Shown: positions 59,601 through 64,000 of the stretch, piece by piece
Position numbering within the stretch: the stretch's first letter is position 1
Layout of the letters: each line of letters begins with the position of its first letter
NCBI RefSeq assembly: GCF_041261205.1
Contig: NZ_JBGCCH010000026.1
Coordinates: forward strand, 1 to 64,000
Source: Catenulispora sp. MAP5-51
GTDB taxonomy: Bacteria > Actinomycetota > Actinomycetes > Streptomycetales > Catenulisporaceae
DNA: 64,000 nucleotides
Reading direction: 5' to 3'
Notes under the pieces: model-generated
The model's input: only the letters and a program-made list of their open reading frames with translations
Database searches by the model: none
What the model was told of the DNA's origin: nothing
Translations under genes and position numbers: made by a program

Positions 59601-60548
59601 GTGGGTGCGGCTGGGGTGGGGGCTTACGGGCGTTTCTTGACGGCTTCGAGCATGGTTTTGCGGGATCCGTTGGTGGCGCGGGTCGGTGGTGGCGCTGGCT
59701 TCGCGGGGCGGCGGTGGTGTGGGCAGGTGGGCGGTTCTACTGCGAAGGTCAAGGGCAACAGTCAAAGGGCGACAGTCAAGGGCGCCTCCGGCGGCGCCTG
59801 CGCGGCGAGCGGCCTCGCTCCGGGGAGTGGGGGTCGCGCTGGCTGCCGGCGGTCGTTGCTTGTGGTCGCCTCTGTCCCGGATTCCCCGTCGCATCGTCGC
59901 CTTACGGAAGCAGACCGGTCCGGTGGTATCAAGTCGGATCGCCCAGCTGGTGGTCCAATATCAGCGACTTGACACCACCGGCCCGGCCTGCTTGGCTACG
60001 CCCGCCGAAGCGACGGGGAATCCGGGACAACCCCGGCCTGTGGTGTGGACGGGGTCCACTCCGCGACGAACACGCGGCGGTGACGTGGTAGGCACGAGGT
60101 GCGGGAACCGTTCCCACAGGCGGGGGTTGTCCCGGATTCCCCGTCGCTTCGGCGGTGCTTGCACAACCATCCCGGACTGGGCGGTGTCCAGCCGAACCAA
60201 ACCGGTGGCCAGCAACAGCGATCCGGCTTGACACCGCCCAGGCCGGGATGGTTCCCTCCGGGCGCTGATGCGGCGGGGAATCCGGGACAAAGGCGACCAC
60301 AAGCAACGACCGCCGCCCAACAGCGCGACCCCCCATCCCCGGAGCGAGGCCGCTCGCCGCGCAGGCGCCGCCGGAGGCGCTCTTGACTGTCGCCTTTGAC
60401 TGTGGCCTTTGACTGTGGCCTTTGACTGTCGCAGTAGAGCCGACCGCCTGCCCACACCACCGCCGCCCCGCGAAACCAGCGCCACCACCGACCCGCGCCA
60501 CCAACGGATCCCGCAAAACCATGCGCGAAGCCGTCAAGAAACGCCTGT
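59601..60548. repeat. nested palindromic element with two inverted 0.27-kb arms
   Basis: 59626-59900 and 60275-60548 are over 90 per cent identical in inverted orientation by eye. Between them are three further inverted pairs: 59911-59936 with 59965-59990; a perfect 33-bp pair 60002-60034 with 60123-60155; and 60165-60193 with 60224-60252. The 18-mer TCCCGGATTCCCCGTCGC (one variant GC for TC) appears four times in alternating orientation. No coding frame is convincing. A related end sequence occurs at 75-124. The whole gap 59505-60636 lacks a gene. Confidence 0.85.
60383..60432. repeat. 13-bp tandem repeat, four copies
   Basis: ttgactgtggcct (or ttgactgtcgcct) is repeated at 60383, 60396, 60409 and 60422, in the right arm of the palindromic element. 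The left arm has a shorter, diverged array near 59750-59785, so copy number differs between arms. Confidence 0.8.
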
Positions 60549-60636
60549 GACTATCGGCCCACGAACAAACCGCAACCAGCCACACCCACCCACACATAAG
60601 TCAGGGCCGCGACGGTGGTGTGACGGGCGCGAGCGG

Positions 60637-61912
60637 TCAGCTCCCACTTCTCGTGCGCGGCCTGGACGATGGAAAATCAGAGCTCTTGCGAACCCGTGTG
60701 AACGCGGCGGCGACCTCCGCCAGCCACGCGGCCTCCACCGCCACGGTCCGGGCGGCCTCGGTGTGCCGGACCGGCGCACCGGGCGCGCCGACCCGTCCGG
60801 CCCGCCGGTTCTCCAGCGCGGCGGCGATGGACGCGGCCTCGGCGAACGCCTCGCGATCGGTGTCGGGCTCGGCCCCGCGATCAGCCCCGCGATCGGCCCT
60901 GCGGTAGGCCTCGCGTTCGGCCTTGCGATCAGCGCGATCGGCCCCGCGGTCGGCCTCGGGCGCTGTGTCCGGCCCCCGCCCCCGCCCCGGCTCGTGCTCC
61001 GGCGCGTACGGGCGCAGTGCGAGCCGACCGTCGTGGATCTCGATGACCCGCCGGTACAGGGCGAAGTCCAGCGACCGTCCGCTGAACAGCAGCCGCCGAT
61101 CGTCCTCGAGCGCGATCTGCGGCAGCTCGGTGCGGATGGCCTCCCACAGCGGCGTGAGCCGCCGGTAGACCAGGTAGGTGTGAACCCGGTCCCGGACCGC
61201 GGCGTATCCGGCATGCCACTTGGCGACCAGCGTCGCCGCGACGATGAAGGCCGCGCACAGTGCGCCGAGCGCGTTCGACACCAGGTCCTCGCTGCCGTCC
61301 TGGATCCCGGTGCGCAGCACGTGGACGACGTCGTCGACGGTCCACGCCGTCCACACCATGCCCACCGCCAGTGCCGCCAGCGACAGCCGGATCCCGGTCC
61401 GCACCGGTCCCGGGCCCGCGCGGCGCGCCTCGCGGGCGAAGGCGGCGGTGGCGGCGGCCAGCGACCAGGCCGCGTACCCGGCGAAGACCAGGTCGTGCCC
61501 GGCCAGCAGCCACCGGCCCGCGCCGTGGACGACCAGCGCGTCGTCCGGGCCGATCGCGGGGCGCGGCGAGGAACAGCGTGATTCCGGCGGCCTGGCCCAC
61601 GGCGGCGGCCACGACCGGCAGGCCGCGCGCCGGACGCCCGGCGACGGCGCAGGCCAGGAACATCAGAACGCTGATGGCCGCGGTGCGGACGCTGTCGCCG
61701 AGCAGGATCACCGCGACCTGGTCCACCCCCGCGTCGGCCATCAGGCGCGGCGTCGCGGGCGCGAGCATCGCCATGGCCGCCGCCAGGCAGATCATCAGGC
61801 AGTACCCATAGCGCTGCACCTGGTTCGGGCCGCCGCGCCGGTCGGTGCTCAGGCGGTACACCGAGAACGTCAGCAGTGCGGCGGCCGCCAGATACGCGGC
61901 GAGATCGGACAC
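60637..61912 (-). pseudogene. MAB_1171c-like membrane protein, frameshifted
   Basis: The first part (from the GTG at 61912, VSDLAAYLAAAALLTFSVYRL) has several membrane helices and stays open to about 61560; the second (GPDDALVVHGAGRWLLAGHD onward) continues in the next frame to 60637 with the family's soluble segment YRRLTPLWEAIRTELPQIAL and LYRRVIEIHDGRLALRPY. Dropping one base from the run of four G at 61558-61561 joins them into a protein of about 424 residues, the normal length. It is either a real frameshift or a homopolymer sequencing error. Such proteins usually accompany ImmA/IrrE and XRE genes; function unknown. Confidence 0.75.
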
Positions 61913-61913
61913 G

Positions 61914-61950
61914 GTCAGCCCTCGAAGTCGGTCACAGTCAGCCCTCGAAG
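61914..61950. repeat. 23-bp-period direct repeat at the ImmA/membrane gene junction
   Basis: gtcagccctcgaag occurs at 61914 and 61937. On the minus strand each copy encodes FEG-stop followed by a GTG, so a short reading frame (VTDFEG) with its own GAGGG precedes the true GTG of the membrane gene. It looks like a recent small duplication. Confidence 0.75.
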
Positions 61951-62462
61951 ACGGCGAACAGCGCGTCGAGGGTGGAGGCGCGGTCGGTCGGGCGGGACCG
62001 GTGCCGGTCGCGCCGGGCGACGCGTTGCAGGATCAGCGACGCGACGAGTTCGGCCTCGCGTTCGTCGGGCTCGCTGTAGACGGTGCGGCCCAGGACACTG
62101 CGAACCAGTTCGGCCGGCAGATGCGGCATCAGCCTGCGCGCCGCGGCGGCCATCATGTCGTCGTCGCCGCGCTCGGTGTGCCCGCACAGGATGTGCGCGG
62201 CCTCGTGCAGCAGGATGTGCTGACGGTGCAGCCCGTTGGTGTCCGAGCAGTAGACGATCCAGTCGGCGTTGCGCGTGGTGATGACCAGCCCGCACGGCGC
62301 GTCGGGGCGGGCGGTGGTCGGCAGCAGCCCGATCGGCCGGCCGCGTTCCCGGGCCAGTACGCCGATGAACACCTCGGCGTCGAACGGATCCGGCAGGTCG
62401 AGCTGTTCGACAGTGCTCTGGCACCGGTCCCACAGCTCGGTCTGGCTGCGGTCGTTGGACAT
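61938..62462 (-). CDS. ImmA/IrrE family metallo-endopeptidase
   Basis: A 174-residue protein with the zinc motif HEAAH in HILLHEAAHILCGH. Members cleave repressors of mobile elements (ImmA) or control DNA-damage regulators (IrrE). The ATG at 62462 is preceded by GGGGGTGG. It lies upstream of the MAB_1171c-like gene, a common actinobacterial pair, but the XRE repressor that usually completes the set is not present in the window. Confidence 0.9.
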   Translation of the reverse strand: MSNDRSQTELWDRCQSTVEQLDLPDPFDAEVFIGVLARERGRPIGLLPTTARPDAPCGLVITTRNADWIVYCSDTNGLHRQHILLHEAAHILCGHTERGDDDMMAAAARRLMPHLPAELVRSVLGRTVYSEPDEREAELVASLILQRVARRDRHRSRPTDRASTLDALFAVFEG

Positions 62463-62561
62463 GGCCCACCCCCTGGCGACCGTAGCGATCATAGCGGCCC
62501 GTGCGGACCACGGCTGTCAGCACCGTACGCTGCTTGAGGGCCGCATGAGAGGCTTTCAGAC

Positions 62562-63515
62562 GTGCCTACCCCCACGAAGATCGCCGTCCTCGACGATTAC
62601 CAGAACGTCGCCCTGACGCTGGCCGACTGGCCGTCCCTGGACGCCGAGACCACCGTGTTCACCGCCCCCTTCGCCGACTCCGCCGAAGCCGTCCGCGCCC
62701 TGGCCGGCTTCGACGTGATCGTCGCGATGCGCGAGCGCACCCGCTTCCCGGCCGAGGTCCTGGAGCAGCTGGGCGATCTGCGCCTGCTGGTCAGCACCGG
62801 CCCGCGCAACGCCGCCATCGACCTGGACGCGGCCCGGCGGCTGGGCGTCACGGTGTGCGGGACCGGATACTCCCCGACGCCCACCATCGAGCTCACCTGG
62901 GCCCTGATCCTGGCCGCGGCCCGGAACCTGCCCGACGAGACGGCCTCGATGCGCGCCGGCGGCTGGCAGGTGGGGCTGGGCACCGGGCTGCACGGCAAGA
63001 CCCTGGGCCTGCTGGGCCTGGGGAGGATCGGCTCCGCGGTGGCGCGGATCGGCCAGGCGTTCGGCATGGAGACGATCGCCTGGAGCCAGAACCTGACCGC
63101 CGAGAAGGCCGCCGAGCACGGCGTCCGGGCGGTGGCCAAGGAGGAGCTGTTCGCCGGCAGCGACGTGCTCAGCATCCACCTCGTGCTCAGTCACCGCTCC
63201 CGCGGCCTGGTCGGCGCCGCCGAGCTCGCCGCGATGAAGGACTCGGCGATCCTGGTCAACACCTCGCGCGGCCCGATCATCGAGGAGGCCGCCCTCGTCG
63301 AGGCCCTGCGGGACAAGCAGATCGGCAGGGCCGCGATCGACGTCTACGACGCCGAGCCGCTCCCCGCCGACCACCCGCTCAGGACACTGCCGAACGCGCT
63401 GCTCACTCCGCACATCGGGTACGTGTCCCGCGAGCTCTACACGACCTTCTACCAGGACGCCGTCGCCGACATCGCCGCCTTCCAGGCCGGCAGCCCGATC
63501 CGCCTGATGACCTGA
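62562..63515 (+). CDS. D-2-hydroxyacid dehydrogenase family protein
   Basis: A 317-residue NAD-dependent dehydrogenase. The Rossmann motif LGLLGLGRIGSAVARIG and the catalytic Arg/Glu/His region (LVNTSRGPIIEE, DVYDAEPLPADHPL, LTPHIGYVSRE) are complete. It resembles phosphoglycerate-dehydrogenase-like enzymes without an ACT domain; the substrate is unknown. GAGGCT ends 7 nt before the GTG start and may be a leaderless -10; a GAGAGG in the same place could alternatively act as Shine-Dalgarno. Confidence 0.9.
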   Translation: MPTPTKIAVLDDYQNVALTLADWPSLDAETTVFTAPFADSAEAVRALAGFDVIVAMRERTRFPAEVLEQLGDLRLLVSTGPRNAAIDLDAARRLGVTVCGTGYSPTPTIELTWALILAAARNLPDETASMRAGGWQVGLGTGLHGKTLGLLGLGRIGSAVARIGQAFGMETIAWSQNLTAEKAAEHGVRAVAKEELFAGSDVLSIHLVLSHRSRGLVGAAELAAMKDSAILVNTSRGPIIEEAALVEALRDKQIGRAAIDVYDAEPLPADHPLRTLPNALLTPHIGYVSRELYTTFYQDAVADIAAFQAGSPIRLMT

Positions 63516-63601
63516 CGGCTCGGTACCTCGGTCTGCACACGCGACAGTGGACTGATTCGTCGGACTGATCCGTCGAGCTGATTCGCTCTAAAGTGGCCAC
63601 T

Positions 63602-64000
63602 GTGAAGCGCGGTGGCAGCCCGTACGCCTCCGGCGGGGGAGGGGTGACCCTGGAACGCCGGGTCGCGGCCCTCTACCTGGCCCGGCTGCTGACCGGCACG
63701 ACCGCCCCCGAGCTCGACGGACGCCGCGTCACCCGCGTCGCCTTTCAGCAGGGACCCGAGCACGCCGTCGACGACCTGCTGATCTGCGCCGTCCGCGACG
63801 ACGGCGCAGACCCGCTGCGCCTGGCCGTCGCGGTCCGGCGCGCGCCGAGCTTCCAGGCCAGCGATCAGGCTACGGAGAAGCTGGTCAAGACGTTCGTCCA
63901 GGACCTTCTCGCCGACCTTCTCGCCGTAGCCTCACCACAGGACCCTGAGACTCGCCTCGCCGTGTGCGTCGGCGGATGGCAGCCTGCCGCGAAGCAGGTG
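63602..64000 (+). CDS. N-terminal part of a large protein, possible nuclease-like N-domain (cut by window edge)
   Basis: The frame is open from the GTG at 63602 to the window end (133 codons). It begins MKRGGSPYASGGGGVTLERR and continues VAALYLARLLTG, FQQGPEHAVDDLLI, LRLAVAVRRAPSFQASDQAT. This layout (Gly-rich start, helix, VDDLL, then a strand with basic residues) resembles restriction-endonuclease-like N-domains at the front of large actinobacterial NTPase/conflict proteins; the usual Lys of the strand is Arg here. TAAAGT (63589-63594) ends 7 nt before the GTG, so it is leaderless. Function depends on the missing part. Confidence 0.6.
   Translation, partial: MKRGGSPYASGGGGVTLERRVAALYLARLLTGTTAPELDGRRVTRVAFQQGPEHAVDDLLICAVRDDGADPLRLAVAVRRAPSFQASDQATEKLVKTFVQDLLADLLAVASPQDPETRLAVCVGGWQPAAKQV

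Noticed and set aside
59601-60432. CRISPR array in the repeat-rich region
   Set aside because: Repeats are inverted or 13-bp tandem without unique spacers, and no cas genes occur.
59579-60597. Several overlapping frames of 100-220 codons in the palindromic region
   Set aside because: They mirror each other through the inverted arms, have Arg/Gly-rich products and no family similarity that I recognise; the repeat structure explains them.
1-64000. tRNA or rRNA genes
   Set aside because: No cloverleaf with a conserved TTCGA/TTCRANNC arm followed by an acceptor stem, and no rRNA signature, was found by eye; a tRNAscan run would settle this.

Overview
The window is very GC-rich bacterial DNA with strong G/C preference at third codon positions, many GTG/TTG starts and marker genes of filamentous actinobacteria: a chaplin, RbpA, an Lnt/polyprenol-phosphate-mannose synthase pair, an F420-type oxidoreductase and a SpoIIE-type phosphatase. 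A differentiating actinomycete such as Catenulispora or a Streptomyces relative fits best; the genus is inference. No rRNA, tRNA, CRISPR array or insertion-sequence transposase was recognised.

Layout. 0.2-5.6 kb: two Gfo/Idh/MocA dehydrogenases and two xylose-isomerase-like TIM barrels under a divergent ROK regulator (sugar or polyol catabolism). 6.6-12.6 kb: a LacI regulator, GH1 beta-glucosidase and CUT1 ABC importer in one minus-strand operon, with two perfect 14-bp operators ahead of the binding-protein gene. 12.7-22.4 kb: stand-alone housekeeping and unknown genes (VOC protein, M24 peptidase plus acyl-CoA dehydrogenase, Q-rich membrane protein, degenerate tyrosine recombinase, HAD protein, MerR and Lrp regulators, amidohydrolase). 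23-28.8 kb: lnt-ppm1 facing rbpA (sigma-R-type promoter), then MFS and GDPD genes. 29-42 kb: membrane and secreted proteins, a SpoIIE phosphatase, a two-domain chaplin, an F420-type enzyme, a serine hydrolase, an AraC remnant, an M28 peptidase and a DinB protein.

42.2-45.9 kb is the most interesting locus: a 58-residue precursor with a basic helical leader, an A-x-A site and a six-cysteine core, followed by a MauE-like membrane redox protein, a membrane-anchored CxxC thioredoxin, an ABC exporter and a short S26 signal peptidase. I read it as a secretion and disulfide-forming cassette for a Cys-rich peptide. 47.7-53.0 kb holds a protease-signalling set (cytoplasmic subtilisin, ECF sigma factor, small unknown protein, TPR-CHAT caspase-like protein) preceded by a G-quadruplex-prone tract.

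53.5-64 kb: ung, a single-chain heterodimer-type ABC exporter controlled by a MarR repressor, a YunG-like protein, a 1-kb nest of perfect and near-perfect palindromes with a related sequence at the left edge of the window, an ImmA/IrrE metallopeptidase with a frameshifted MAB_1171c-like membrane gene, a D-2-hydroxyacid dehydrogenase, and the start of a gene resembling the N-termini of large conflict-system proteins.

A recurring trait is leaderless initiation: at least seventeen genes have an xAnnnT -10 hexamer ending 6-7 nt before the start codon.
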